The notes: generated by a model from the sequence alone, not told the origin. 64,000 nucleotides of DNA from Streptomyces dengpaensis (GCF_002946835.1 NZ_CP026652.1:8184001-8248000); one strand, 5' to 3'. Positions 1-8,832 are shown, counted from the first letter of the stretch. Made by a program: numbers and translations.

Positions 1-100
1 TACCGGCGCGGCATGCCGGGCTACCCTCACGCCGGCAGGCAGATGGGCGCAGCAGGAAGGTATACAGCGGAGTCGGCTGCCGCGTCTGCCCTGGGTCAGC

Positions 101-637
101 TCACGGCGCCGTTTCCAGGCTGGACAGCAACTTACGCAAAGCGCAGGCAACGGTGGCCCGTTCTTCGGGCTCCAGCACGGACAGCAGTTTCTGCTCCAAG
201 GCGAGGTGGCCCTCGATGCGACGGTCGAAGTCTTCCCGCCCCTGCTCCGTCAGGCTGACCAGTGAAACGCGCCGATCGTCGGGCGACATTGTGCGGTTGA
301 TCCAGCCTTCACGCTCCAGCCGGTTGAGGCGCCCACTGAGTCCGGCCGAGGAGACGATCAGGGCCTGCTTGAGCTGTCCGGGCGTCAGCACATAGGGCGG
401 CCCTGTCCGGCGCAGTGCCTGCAGCAGGTCGAAGTCCCCCACGTTGGCGATAGCCCTGCCCTCCCGGCGCCGCAGCTGGTCCTCGACCAGCTCCTCGATC
501 AGCCGTGCCGCACGAAGCAGGCGCCCGATCACGGCACTCGACGAGACATCCAGCTTGGGCCACTGATGCCCCCATTGCTCCAGCATGGCAGCCACGCTGT
601 CGCCGCCGCCGGAATGAGGATCGAATTCTGTATTCAT
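101..637 (-). CDS. MarR-family transcriptional regulator
   Basis: A 178-residue winged-helix regulator. The centre (about residues 50-140) has the MarR pattern: a dimerisation helix, then LTPGQLKQAL, the recognition helix around SSAGLSGRLNRLEREGWI, and the wing with the family-typical MSPDDRRVSLVSLTEQG. I chose the ATG at 637 (protein begins MNTEFDPHSGGG) because upstream in-frame sequence is Arg-rich and unlike MarR. MarR proteins usually repress a neighbouring transporter or detoxification gene and release DNA on binding a phenolic or oxidant; no divergent partner is visible in the next 600 bases, so the target is unknown. Family call is firm, ligand unknown. Confidence 0.9.
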   Translation of the reverse strand: MNTEFDPHSGGGDSVAAMLEQWGHQWPKLDVSSSAVIGRLLRAARLIEELVEDQLRRREGRAIANVGDFDLLQALRRTGPPYVLTPGQLKQALIVSSAGLSGRLNRLEREGWINRTMSPDDRRVSLVSLTEQGREDFDRRIEGHLALEQKLLSVLEPEERATVACALRKLLSSLETAP

Positions 638-1217
638 GCTGTGATCAGTGTAGAGCGCGGCGCCGTCGGCCAGGGCTCTCTGCCAGTGGCACCACCGGGG
701 AGCCAACGGCCGTGGGCAGCGCCTGCGGTCAGCGGAAGGAAGAAACACTGTTGCTGAACACCATGTTCACCGACCGCTGTGGGTATGTGCGAGGCGGAGA
801 AAGCTTTGATAGGCTGATCACAGCGTTTCAGACGCCGTGCGACACGATCTCCCGTGAAAGGTGTCCGGAACGCGTTGACGCCTGCTCCTTAGAGCCGAGC
901 AGGTGGAGTGTTCCGGGCGCCATGGCATCCCCCGTCAGTGGCGCCCGGAGCCATCTTCGCACGCGGCTTCGACTTTCCCCGGGACGAGCCGGGGGAACCG
1001 CGCTTGACCGGCTCGAGGAGCAGCGAACCGTGGCGGTCTGCTGCGCGGACCACCCGGGCGTATGGTCGGCCAGTTCGCCGGCCGCCCCAATGGGCCCACC
1101 GCCGGCTCGGCCCGTCGGCACGTGCAAGGCGTGTCACCAAATTGCTCGCACGCAAGGTGTGCCCACCAGATCACTGTGCAGCGCATGTGTATTCAGCCAG
1201 CGGGAAGCTCCGCTTGC
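638..1217. other. Region without recognisable gene
   Basis: Holds the upstream region of the MarR gene. Open frames exist on both strands but none has a recognisable domain or a sensible ribosome-binding site. I see no ECF41-type promoter here. Confidence 0.5.
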
Positions 1218-1256
1218 GCTTTCCCGCTGGTAGGGCCCTACCAACTCCGCGGAAAG
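1218..1256 (-). terminator. Hairpin terminator after the coiled-coil wHTH gene
   Basis: A perfect 16-bp palindrome TGGTAGGGCCCTACCA (1228-1243) with further pairing outside it (GCTTTCC at 1218-1224 against GGAAAGC at 1251-1257). It lies directly after the stop codon of the minus-strand gene 1257-1853. No long T-run follows, as is common for streptomycete terminators. Confidence 0.65.
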
Positions 1257-1853
1257 CTAGGAGCGCTTGGCGCGGTAGAGGCCCCGGCCGGTACGGCGGA
1301 TTCGGGAAGTGCCGACCAGGCGATCGAGCGTGCTCCGGACGGCGTTGATGCTCCCACTGTCGGTGTCGCGGCCGAGAGCCGCGGCTACATCGCGGGCCCG
1401 TACATCCACATTGCCGGCCGTGGCGAAGTACCCCAGGATCTGCTCGGTGAGCTTGCCGTACTGCCTCTGCCTGTCAGCTTCCGTGGAGGCTCCGGAGTCA
1501 ACAAACCCCTTGGCGTCCTGCCGGCGCGCGGGCTGCTGAATCTGTGGTTCGGTCTTCGGCGCGACGTCTGCGGACGTGGAGGAGGACATGTCCGTCTGCG
1601 GTTCCGCGGGCGCCGATGCCTGGTCCGGCCCTGTAGCCGCAGCGCGGGGAGCGCCCGCCGGGGCCGCGCCGGCTGCGTCGTGCATCAGGACCTCGAGGGC
1701 ACTAAGGGCCCGCTGGACGGAACCGAGATGCGCTACGACTGCGGCCAGTTCCCTCTCCAGCGCCTGCTTCTGGACCTCCAGGCGGGCCAGGTCTTCCTGG
1801 AGACTTTCAGCGGTGATCTCAATGTTATGCACCGCGCGGGTTACAGAGACCAT
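1257..1853 (-). CDS. Hypothetical coiled-coil protein with C-terminal winged-helix-like domain
   Basis: 198 residues in three parts. Residues 8-55 form a strongly heptad-like amphipathic helix (ITAESLQEDLARLEVQK and on). Residues 58-125 are a low-complexity Ala/Pro/Ser linker. Residues 130-198 look like a small winged helix (YGKLTEQILGYFATAG, then DVAAALGRDTDSGSINAVRSTLDRL, then an RTGRGLYR wing-like strand). A strong GAGGAGGAGAGG Shine-Dalgarno sequence fixes the ATG at 1853. A DNA-binding or regulatory role is inferred from the fold only. Its N-terminal helix resembles two shorter proteins at 2203-2472 and 11357-11584. Confidence 0.7.
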   Translation of the reverse strand: MVSVTRAVHNIEITAESLQEDLARLEVQKQALERELAAVVAHLGSVQRALSALEVLMHDAAGAAPAGAPRAAATGPDQASAPAEPQTDMSSSTSADVAPKTEPQIQQPARRQDAKGFVDSGASTEADRQRQYGKLTEQILGYFATAGNVDVRARDVAAALGRDTDSGSINAVRSTLDRLVGTSRIRRTGRGLYRAKRS

Positions 1854-2202
1854 GTGTTCCTCTCCTCCTCAACCCTTCTTGTGCCGTCCCTGCCGGCTCA
1901 CCTGCGGTGCCGCTCGGCCCGGACGCCGGGGTGGGTACCCACGGGACATCATATGCAGTAGCGCACACTGCGGAGTACAGATGAATCAGGCGGACCACAC
2001 ATGTTCCGAAGAGATGCTCGTGACAAGGAGCTGCATCTCGTCGACTGTTCTCACCGTACGGGCCAAAACACAACGGGTATGAGCGACCATAAGACGCGAA
2101 TGGGGGGAGCTGGCACCGCCCCACCGGTGGTGCAGCACCGGGCCCCTTCACCCGCTGTGGCCAGGGACGCCGTCCCGTCAGGGCGGCACGGCAGGGAGCG
2201 CT
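1854..2202. other. Intergenic region
   Basis: Upstream region of the gene at 1257-1853 and downstream of the gene at 2203-2472. No gene or repeat recognised; the Shine-Dalgarno of the downstream gene lies at about 1857-1868. Confidence 0.5.
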
Positions 2203-2472
2203 TCAACCACTCTGGGATGCGTCGTGTGGGTGGGGGACGGCATCGTCCCCTCCGGCCGATCCGCCGTGCTCCTCACGGTCTGCGGCGTTGGCGGCTGATG
2301 CTGAGCGGCGTAGCTGGCGCAGTGCGTCGGAGACCGCCTCAATGCGCGCGTCGACAGTTTCGAGTGCCTCGTGAAGCATACGCAGACGAGCCTCGAGCAG
2401 GGCAGCCTCGGCTGCCAGGGACACACTGGCGGCGGCAGGATCGGAGTGCATGTCAGGGTCTCGGGGCATCAT
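2203..2472 (-). CDS. Small coiled-coil protein, paralogue of 11357-11584
   Basis: 89 residues. Residues 12-57 form a continuous helix with heptad spacing (SLAEAALLEARLRMLHE-like); the tail is polar and His/Gly/Asp-rich. The helix aligns without gaps to the protein at 11357-11584: both share VxLAAEAAxLExRxxxLxxAL and xxRxxAxSxALxQ. A GAAGGAAG ribosome-binding site precedes the ATG at 2472. No domain is known to me. A SigJ-type promoter points toward it from 2853-2879, with a 380-base gap, so a regulatory link is possible but not shown. Confidence 0.6.
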   Translation of the reverse strand: MMPRDPDMHSDPAAASVSLAAEAALLEARLRMLHEALETVDARIEAVSDALRQLRRSASAANAADREEHGGSAGGDDAVPHPHDASQSG

Positions 2473-3202
2473 GCGTCGTCTTCCTTCGGCTCAAGCCGGG
2501 AGTTGTGCGGAACCGGGTGCGTGCGGGCGGCAGGGGAAACCGCGCGGCCTGTTCGTACCCCACTGCGTACGGCGCGCGGCCGGTGCCGTAAATGAGCTGT
2601 GGGACATCGCATCAGCACGGGCCGCTCCGCGGATGCCGGTACCCGCACCGGACAGCACAGAAGGCGGCACTCTTCGGACGGCTGTGGGTAACGCCTGGGA
2701 TCGAGAGATGCGAAGGCCAGGCCCGCGCGGCCGCCCGCGGAACCCGTGAGCAGTTGTCGCGCGGATGCATCGGTGGTCCCGGGCTCTTGGCATGCTCGCT
2801 CCGTTCCTCGCTGCGGGGCTTGTAGGGACACCGCCCAAGCCACACCCGAATTGACCGAACAGCTGAGGGCGCTGTGACAGCCGGGCATCGGGCGCTGCGC
2901 CCGCGTGTACGCCGAGCGCGATCGAAGGAAGCCCTCTTCAACAGAGCTTCCGCGGCGCCTGCTCCGTGCGAGGAGCCGGCCCCACCCACCGGCAAGCAGA
3001 GCGCCAGCGGCGCCTGCGGGTGGCCCGCCGCGTCCTCACCGAGGTCCTCGCGGGCCAGACCGAACTGCTCGCCGAACTCCTCGTTACTATTCAGGACGAA
3101 AAGGTTAGGGCCCCCGGCCCGGGCAGGGGTGGCCGTTCTCACGGACGCTGGATGCCGGGCGCAGGGGGCGCACGTGGAACGAGTGAACCGAGGTAACCAC
3201 GG
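2473..3202. other. Gene-poor stretch containing one promoter-like site
   Basis: No convincing gene. A plus-strand frame near 2966-3196 has a short helix-like segment (RRVLTEVLAGQTELLAELLVTIQ) but no start signal or homology I recognise. The ECF41-type site at 2853-2879 is listed separately. Confidence 0.45.
2853..2879 (-). promoter_or_regulatory. ECF41/SigJ-type promoter, TGTCACA-N16-GGTC
   Basis: On the minus strand TGTCACA (2879-2873), exactly 16 bases, then GGTC (2856-2853). Published ECF41 promoters are TGTCACA-N16-CGTC, so this differs only in the first base of the -10 element. It points toward the small coiled-coil gene at 2203-2472. Confidence 0.6.
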
Positions 3203-4003
3203 ATGGCGGACGAGAGTGTGTTGCACCCGAGCTTGATCGTCCCGGTCGGGCACGTCGAGCCCGTGCCGCGCCGCATCCGCGGGGTGGTCGGCGGCCGCGT
3301 CGTCTTCGACACCCGGCGTGCCCTGTACGTGTGGGAGTGGCCGGCCTATCCCCAGTTCAGCATCCCGGTTCAGGACATGGTCGAGGGTGTGCTGACCGAC
3401 GACGACCGCGCCGGAGTGCTGGGCGGCCGGCCCGCGCGGCGCCACTCCCTGCAGGTCGGGTCCGAGGTCCGCGAGGGTGCGGCGTGGGTCTGGGGCGACG
3501 GCGTCCCGGAGCCTCTGCGCGGCACCGTCCGTTTCAAGTGGGAGGCGCTGGACTCCTGGTTCGAGGAGGACGAGCTGGTCTTCGTCCATCCGAGGAGCCC
3601 CTACTCCCGGGTGGACGCGCTGCGCTCCTCCAGCAGCGTCCGCGTGGAGCTGGACGGGGTCGTGCTGGCGGACGCGCCGAATTGCGTGAAGCTGTTCGAG
3701 ACCGGCCTGCCGACCCGCTACTACCTCGACCGCATGCACGTCGACTGGACCCGGCTGCGCCATTCGGACACGGTGACCAGCTGCCCGTACAAAGGGACGA
3801 CGAGCGGCTACTGGTCCTTCGACAGTGACGTCACCACCCACGAGGACATCGCCTGGGCATACGACTTCCCGACGATCCACGCCAACCGCATCGCGGGCAT
3901 GGTCGCGTTCTACAACGAGCACGTCGACCTGTACGTCGACGGCACACTGCTACCGCGGCCCACCGACGTCCCGCGGAGGGGAGTGGCCGGTCGTGCTGGT
4001 TGA
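3203..4003 (+). CDS. DUF427 protein with two tandem DUF427 domains
   Basis: 266 residues with two copies of the DUF427 beta-rich fold. The first (about 15-110) has VVGGRVVFDTRRALYVWEWPAYPQFSIP and ends LRGTVRFKWEALDSWFEED; the second (about 125-250) has VRVELDGVVLADAPNCVKLFETGLPTRYYL and the signature TSCPYKGTTSGYWS, then VAFYNEHVDLYVDG. Two-domain DUF427 proteins of this length are common in actinobacteria; their biochemical role is not known to me. The start follows GAGGTAA at a normal distance. It is an apparently single-gene unit upstream of the SigJ repeat region. Confidence 0.92.
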   Translation: MADESVLHPSLIVPVGHVEPVPRRIRGVVGGRVVFDTRRALYVWEWPAYPQFSIPVQDMVEGVLTDDDRAGVLGGRPARRHSLQVGSEVREGAAWVWGDGVPEPLRGTVRFKWEALDSWFEEDELVFVHPRSPYSRVDALRSSSSVRVELDGVVLADAPNCVKLFETGLPTRYYLDRMHVDWTRLRHSDTVTSCPYKGTTSGYWSFDSDVTTHEDIAWAYDFPTIHANRIAGMVAFYNEHVDLYVDGTLLPRPTDVPRRGVAGRAG

Positions 4004-5034
4004 ACCCAGGGCACGCCCGATCTGCTGGACCCAGTTCCAGGGCGAAGAGCAGCACTGGGGAGAACTCAAGGTAGGCATCACCTGTTCAGGCGGCATCAAG
4101 GACGGTCAGGCGCTCCCCTGTCCATCAGCCACGATCGCAGCCGCCGGCGGACGGATCCAGCGGCGCGGCGGCTTGCAGGCCGTTCCTTGCCGCCGGGGAG
4201 CGCGCGGCGCTTTCGTGCGGCCGTCTTCCGCCCCTGGTCACCGCCCGAGCATCCGTCGAGAAGACAATGCTGTCTGACGTCTCGGCAGCTGCGGGTATGA
4301 CGGGGCCGAGGAGTAGGGAGGGGCTTCGTCAGCGCTGCCTGACGGGGACCTCTAGGGCGGGACGGTCCGGACTCGGGTCTCGCGGTGGCCGGCCCGGCGA
4401 TACCCGGAAAGCGATGTCACAACATCTGCGCCTGTCCGGTCTATCTGACGAGCCGATAGAAAATGAGGACACCGTGCGCGAGATCCTGTGTTGTCGGATG
4501 CTTGGGCCAGGCAGAAGAGTCCGAGAAGAGGCTACCGCTCCTAGAGAATACACGTCACGGCCGCCGTCCCGCGCCCACGTAGACGACATGGCTGCCCTCT
4601 TCTCCACACTCTCGGCTGATGACTACAGGCTTGCCAGGAGTCCGTGCTCTTCGCAGTGCTGCGGCCTGGCCGCCGGGGTGGTCGTTGCCGGTGCGTCACA
4701 TCGTTCAACGTTTGCCGCAAGGCCGCTGCCGCGGCCGGCCGCGTTGTCAGCGGGCCTGATGGCTGAAGCCGTGGCCGAAACCCGGCCATGTTCATGGGCA
4801 CTTAGTGATGCCAAGAGCGCACGGAGAGGACTGGCGCCGTACCCGCTTCAGCATCCCGATCCTGTAAGCGGGGAATGGTTATGGATTCTTCGAGCGCCGG
4901 ACGGAGCTTGGCGACACATGCCCCCCGCACAGTCGAAGAGGAACGCTGCCAACCGTCGTGCACGGACCGGTCTTCTGGATAACTGCCACGGCGGCCGCGT
5001 TGTGTGTGGTGTCGTGTGAGAGGGAGGATGCCGT
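4004..5034. other. About 1 kb without a recognisable gene
   Basis: Frames here lack recognisable domains. The stretch holds an ECF41-type promoter (4415-4441) and the start of the left arm of the 893-bp inverted repeat (from 4989). The long distance from that promoter to the sigma-factor start codon suggests a long leader or a lost gene. Confidence 0.5.
4415..4441 (+). promoter_or_regulatory. ECF41/SigJ-type promoter, TGTCACA-N16-GGTC
   Basis: TGTCACA at 4415-4421, 16 bases, GGTC at 4438-4441, reading toward the sigma gene at 5035. The site and the bases just after it resemble the one on the far side of the inverted repeat (8777-8803): both have TGTCACA, then CTGTCCGGTCTA or TTGTCCGGTCTA. 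The repeat arms themselves stop well short of both sites. Confidence 0.65.
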
Positions 5035-5881
5035 ATGGACCAGGCCGATGACGCGGTGTCGATCGTGGAGCTGCTTGATGAGCGGCGGCATCTGCTGGAG
5101 GTCGCCTACTGGATGCTGGGCAGCAGCAGTGAGGCCGAGAGTGTCCTTGATGAGACCTACCGGCGGTGGTACGAGCTGTCCGGTCCGGCGCGGGCGCGGA
5201 TCACGGTGCCCCGTTCCCGGCTTGCGAGGGTGGCGGGCGCCATCTGTCTGGCCCGGCTGGCCCTGCCTGGCTGGAGGGAGGGGGCCGGCGACGCGGGGGC
5301 GGCGTATCACCAGAGGATAGAGGAGCAGATCAGTGGCGTTCTGCTGGGTGCGCTGGATTCTCAGTCCCCGGCCGAGCGGGCGGCGTTCGTGCTCAACGAT
5401 GTCTTCGGGATGACGCCGGGTGCGGTCGCCGACATCGTGGGGCAGACGGAGGCGGAGCGCGCCGAGCCGGCCGACCGCGCGCGCCACAGTCTTCGAACCC
5501 GGCGCTCGCGGCCCACGACGCCGCACCAGCATGATGCGGTCGTCCGTGCCGTCCGGCAGGCCTGTGTGACGCAGGACGCGGTCCTCCTGGCGTCGTTGCT
5601 GGCGCGCGATGCCACGGCATTCTTCGACGGCGGCGGCAAGATCCGGGCCCTGGTCAAACCGATGCACGGCCATCAGCAGGTCGCCCACAGCCTGCTGACA
5701 CTGCTCGCCGGGAGCCCGCGCACCACACTGCACACCCAGTCCGTCAACGGCCGGACCGGACTCGTGGTACGCCACGACCACCAAGTGGCCGCGGTCATCA
5801 GCTTCGACATCGCCGGCCACCACGTCGTGCAGGTATGGGCCACCCTCAACCCGGACAAACTCCGCTCCTGGAACCAACCCA
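4989..5881 (+). repeat. Left arm of an 893-bp inverted repeat carrying a sigma-factor gene
   Basis: Matches the reverse complement of 7722-8614 over its whole length. The only difference I found is a CG-to-GC swap near 5510 that changes Arg to Ala in the encoded protein. The repeat starts 46 bases upstream of the sigma gene start codon and ends six codons before the end of the gene, so each copy has its own last residues. The spacer between arms is 1840 bp and carries the third sigma gene. Confidence 0.95.
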
Positions 5882-5901
5882 ACCCCACCACACACCCCTG
5901 A
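5035..5901 (+). CDS. ECF41 (SigJ-type) sigma factor, copy A
   Basis: 288 residues. Region 2 (about 12-85) is divergent: RRHLLEVAYWMLGSSSEAESVLDETYRRWYEL against the usual EAEDVVQ-type motif. Region 4 (about 110-165) has SPAERAAFVLNDVFGMTPGAVADIVGQTEAER. The C-terminal SnoaL-like domain (about 180-285) keeps both ECF41 signatures, DGGGK (around residue 203) and NPDKL (near the end). In this family the C-terminal domain acts in place of an anti-sigma factor and tunes activity. It lies in the left arm of the inverted repeat; copy B at 7693-8568 differs at one internal residue and at the last few. The weak region 2 suggests altered promoter melting. Confidence 0.9.
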   Translation: MDQADDAVSIVELLDERRHLLEVAYWMLGSSSEAESVLDETYRRWYELSGPARARITVPRSRLARVAGAICLARLALPGWREGAGDAGAAYHQRIEEQISGVLLGALDSQSPAERAAFVLNDVFGMTPGAVADIVGQTEAERAEPADRARHSLRTRRSRPTTPHQHDAVVRAVRQACVTQDAVLLASLLARDATAFFDGGGKIRALVKPMHGHQQVAHSLLTLLAGSPRTTLHTQSVNGRTGLVVRHDHQVAAVISFDIAGHHVVQVWATLNPDKLRSWNQPNPTTHP

Positions 5902-6016
5902 CCCATCCCCACAACAAAAATGGATGGGCCGAACCGGTGGAGAGTCGGCGCCCCGCTGCCGCGGGCGCTCCGGCTCGGGCTGTGAGATCGCGGTGCCGGG
6001 CGCAGCGGGCATCCGC

Positions 6017-7093
6017 TCAGAGGTCCTGACTACCGCGGCCTGCCGGGGCGTTCACCAACCCACGCCCTGGCCGAGCTTGGGCCGCGGAACGACGAATGCC
6101 CGTTTTGAGGTGCGACCCCAGGGTATCGGCGGCGCTCGCTTGGTGAGCATGCAGACGCGTACCGCACTGTGCCTCAGGCGCGCCGAGTGCCGACATGGAG
6201 CGAGAGCGCGAGTCGAGGTACGTGGTGATCTTGCTCGGGTTGAACACCCACATCAGCTGGTAAATGCCCTCTTGCGAGGCCGCTATCGTCATGAAGGTCG
6301 TGGGCCGACCGTCCCGGTGGATCATCACGGCGGAACGTCCATTGGCCTGGATACCCTGGACGTCTACCTCGCTCCAGAGCCGCGCATAAGTCGCCAGTTT
6401 CGCCACGCGTGCGCGGCCCAGAACCGGGATGCGAGCGGTGCCTCGAATGCCGTTGCCATCGGAGAGACTGACGGCATCTGGCGTGAGGAGAGCCTCCAGC
6501 GAGGCAACATTTCCCGTTCGCGCCGCCAAGACGAAGGCTTCGAGGAGCCTTCGGTGCTCCGCCGTGTCCACGGTCTCCCGCTGCTCGGCCGAGAGATGTT
6601 TGCGGGCCCGGCTCACGATCTTCCGCACGTTGACAGGACTGAGGTGAAGAATTTCAGCGATTTCGGCGTAGTCGTAGTCGAATGCCTCTCGCAGGACGTA
6701 TGCGGCCCGCTCGTTGGGATTCAGCTTCTCCAGCACGAGGAGCAGAGCCAGCTCCAGAGCCTCGCCCCGCTGAGCGCCCACCTCCGGGTCGGTGCTCGTG
6801 TCAATGGGCTCGGGCAGCCACGGACCGATGTAGGTTTCGCGGCGCACACGGGCAGACTGAGCCACATTGATGGCCAGCCGGGTGGTGGTACTCGACAGAT
6901 ACGCCACGGGGCTGACCACTGCCGAACGATCAGTCTTCTGCCAACGCAGCCACACTTCCTGAACCACATCTTCGGCCTCGACTGCACTTCCCAGCACGCG
7001 GTATGCGATGCCAAAAAGACGTGGACGGACCTCCACGAAGCCAGAAACGGCCTGGTCCAGGGTACTTTGCGTGGGGCGCGTCTCAAGACACAT
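6017..7093 (-). CDS. ECF41 sigma factor, SigJ-like, between the repeat arms
   Basis: 358 residues from the ATG at 7093 (MCLETRPTQSTLDQAVSGF); upstream in-frame sequence looks non-coding. Region 2 is canonical (PRLFGIAYRVLGSAVEAEDVVQEVWLRW) and region 4 too (LNPNERAAYVLREAFDYDYAEIAEILHLSPVNVRKIVSRARKHL). The SnoaL-like domain follows, with the ECF41 motifs altered: DGNG instead of DGGG, and NPSK instead of NPDKL. About 60 further residues (after LDSRSRS) are unusual for the family and may be read-through into non-native sequence. It has its own SigJ-type promoter (7271-7297), consistent with autoregulation. Of the three sigma genes it has the most normal promoter-binding regions. Confidence 0.9.
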   Translation of the reverse strand: MCLETRPTQSTLDQAVSGFVEVRPRLFGIAYRVLGSAVEAEDVVQEVWLRWQKTDRSAVVSPVAYLSSTTTRLAINVAQSARVRRETYIGPWLPEPIDTSTDPEVGAQRGEALELALLLVLEKLNPNERAAYVLREAFDYDYAEIAEILHLSPVNVRKIVSRARKHLSAEQRETVDTAEHRRLLEAFVLAARTGNVASLEALLTPDAVSLSDGNGIRGTARIPVLGRARVAKLATYARLWSEVDVQGIQANGRSAVMIHRDGRPTTFMTIAASQEGIYQLMWVFNPSKITTYLDSRSRSMSALGAPEAQCGTRLHAHQASAADTLGSHLKTGIRRSAAQARPGRGLVNAPAGRGSQDL

Positions 7094-7692
7094 GATCCTG
7101 ATGTCTCCGTTCCTCGTGCTGTGTGGCGCGATCCTGCGGCCGCTGATGGCCCGTTCCTTCAACCGGCTCCTGGCACAGCGTTCCGGCCGGCAAGTGCTCC
7201 CAAGCTGGCTACCCGGCTCCCGCAAGGGCTGTGGTCACTGGAAATCACGGCTGCTCGCGTCCGCTTCATTGACCGGGACCACATCCATTCTGTGACAGGT
7301 TTGCCGTGCCAAGTTGTTGCCAGCGTTCGGAGTGGAGACACCGCAGTGTGCAGGGTGTCATCCCACGCTCACCGCCCTTCCAGGGGGGTAACAACGTTCA
7401 CAGCACCAGGAGCTACCTGTCGCCCTCAACGGTGTACTGGAAGGTGTACACCTTCGTGCGGTGCCTGCGCGGTGCTGCCCCAGTCGTTGATCCGGTTGAT
7501 GGCGCTGCCACTCCCAGTCCGGGGACGCTGCCGTGTCCTATGACGTGTTGCGCTGCCAGTCCATGGGAATACCGAAGCGGTTGGCCAGTTACATGACGAG
7601 TTCCGTGCTGGTCCCGTACTGGGTCTGGGTGCACCAGGTTCGCCGGCGGCAGCGTAGGCTCTCATTGCCCGAGTGCTCTGTCTATGGTGTCG
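7094..7692. other. Upstream region of the central sigma gene
   Basis: Contains the promoter-like site at 7271-7297. The rest (7300-7690) has no gene I recognise; a minus-strand frame with GSAINRINDWGSTAQAP could be a decayed secreted-protein end but this is too weak to call. Confidence 0.4.
7271..7297 (-). promoter_or_regulatory. ECF41/SigJ-type promoter, TGTCACA-N16-GGTC
   Basis: Minus strand: TGTCACA (7297-7291), 16 bases, GGTC (7274-7271). It faces the central sigma gene, whose ATG is 178 bases downstream. Autoregulation is typical for ECF41 genes. Confidence 0.7.
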
Positions 7693-8568
7693 CTATGTCT
7701 TTGGTGGACCGGGAGCAGCGCTGGGTTGGTTCCAGGAGCGGAGTTTGTCCGGGTTGAGGGTGGCCCATACCTGCACGACGTGGTGGCCGGCGATGTCGAA
7801 GCTGATGACCGCGGCCACTTGGTGGTCGTGGCGTACCACGAGTCCGGTCCGGCCGTTGACGGACTGGGTGTGCAGTGTGGTGCGCGGGCTCCCGGCGAGC
7901 AGTGTCAGCAGGCTGTGGGCGACCTGCTGATGGCCGTGCATCGGTTTGACCAGGGCCCGGATCTTGCCGCCGCCGTCGAAGAATGCCGTGGCATCGCGCG
8001 CCAGCAACGACGCCAGGAGGACCGCGTCCTGCGTCACACAGGCCTGCCGGACGGCACGGACGACCGCATCATGCTGGTGCGGCGTCGTGGGCGCCGAGCG
8101 CCGGGTTCGAAGACTGTGGCGCGCGCGGTCGGCCGGCTCGGCGCGCTCCGCCTCCGTCTGCCCCACGATGTCGGCGACCGCACCCGGCGTCATCCCGAAG
8201 ACATCGTTGAGCACGAACGCCGCCCGCTCGGCCGGGGACTGAGAATCCAGCGCACCCAGCAGAACGCCACTGATCTGCTCCTCTATCCTCTGGTGATACG
8301 CCGCCCCCGCGTCGCCGGCCCCCTCCCTCCAGCCAGGCAGGGCCAGCCGGGCCAGACAGATGGCGCCCGCCACCCTCGCAAGCCGGGAACGGGGCACCGT
8401 GATCCGCGCCCGCGCCGGACCGGACAGCTCGTACCACCGCCGGTAGGTCTCATCAAGGACACTCTCGGCCTCACTGCTGCTGCCCAGCATCCAGTAGGCG
8501 ACCTCCAGCAGATGCCGCCGCTCATCAAGCAGCTCCACGATCGACACCGCGTCATCGGCCTGGTCCAT
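7693..8568 (-). CDS. ECF41 (SigJ-type) sigma factor, copy B
   Basis: 291 residues, identical to copy A (5035-5901) except one Arg-to-Ala change in the linker between region 4 and the SnoaL-like domain, and a different tail after NPDKLRSWNQP, because the repeat ends there. The motifs are the same: divergent region 2, DGGGK, NPDKL. It converges on the central sigma gene, as copy A does from the other side. Both copies have intact frames, so the duplication is recent, under selection, or kept identical by gene conversion. Confidence 0.9.
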   Translation of the reverse strand: MDQADDAVSIVELLDERRHLLEVAYWMLGSSSEAESVLDETYRRWYELSGPARARITVPRSRLARVAGAICLARLALPGWREGAGDAGAAYHQRIEEQISGVLLGALDSQSPAERAAFVLNDVFGMTPGAVADIVGQTEAERAEPADRARHSLRTRRSAPTTPHQHDAVVRAVRQACVTQDAVLLASLLARDATAFFDGGGKIRALVKPMHGHQQVAHSLLTLLAGSPRTTLHTQSVNGRTGLVVRHDHQVAAVISFDIAGHHVVQVWATLNPDKLRSWNQPSAAPGPPKT

Positions 8569-8614
8569 ACGGCATCCTCCCTCTCACACGACACCACACA
8601 CAACGCGGCCGCCG
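7722..8614 (-). repeat. Right arm of the 893-bp inverted repeat
   Basis: Reverse complement of 4989-5881; the ends were set by comparing both flanks base by base. Recombination between the arms would flip the 1840-bp spacer with the central sigma gene and its promoter. Confidence 0.95.
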
Positions 8615-8776
8615 CATCGATCGACCTCGTCGCAGGTCACGAGGGCTGAAGCAGACCCGGCCTCGTCGGCCGGATGCTTCTCTCCACGTCTCCGTGCTTG
8701 GGGAAGGCGGTGCAGCAGGCGGCGATGAAGTCCTCGTGTACGCCGTCCTTTCTTTCTCCACACGTTCGACTATTTA

Positions 8777-8803
8777 GACCGGACAAACGTAGACCTTGTG
8801 ACA
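8777..8803 (-). promoter_or_regulatory. ECF41/SigJ-type promoter, TGTCACA-N16-GGTC
   Basis: Minus strand: TGTCACA (8803-8797), 16 bases, GGTC (8780-8777), 209 bases upstream of the start codon of sigma copy B. Counterpart of the site at 4415-4441 on the other side of the repeat. Confidence 0.7.
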
Positions 8804-8832
8804 TGGGCCGACCATGCGCAGCCACCGGCGGG

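Noticed and set aside
4267..5019. Long plus-strand open frame upstream of sigma copy A
   Set aside because: No recognisable domain, Arg/Gly-rich low-quality sequence, and it runs into the inverted repeat arm; it is most likely chance in G+C-rich DNA.
7413..7640. Minus-strand frame with GSAINRINDWGSTAQAP and TFQYTVEG, possibly a secreted-protein end
   Set aside because: Pieces lie in different frames with stops between them and no homologue comes to mind; too weak to annotate.
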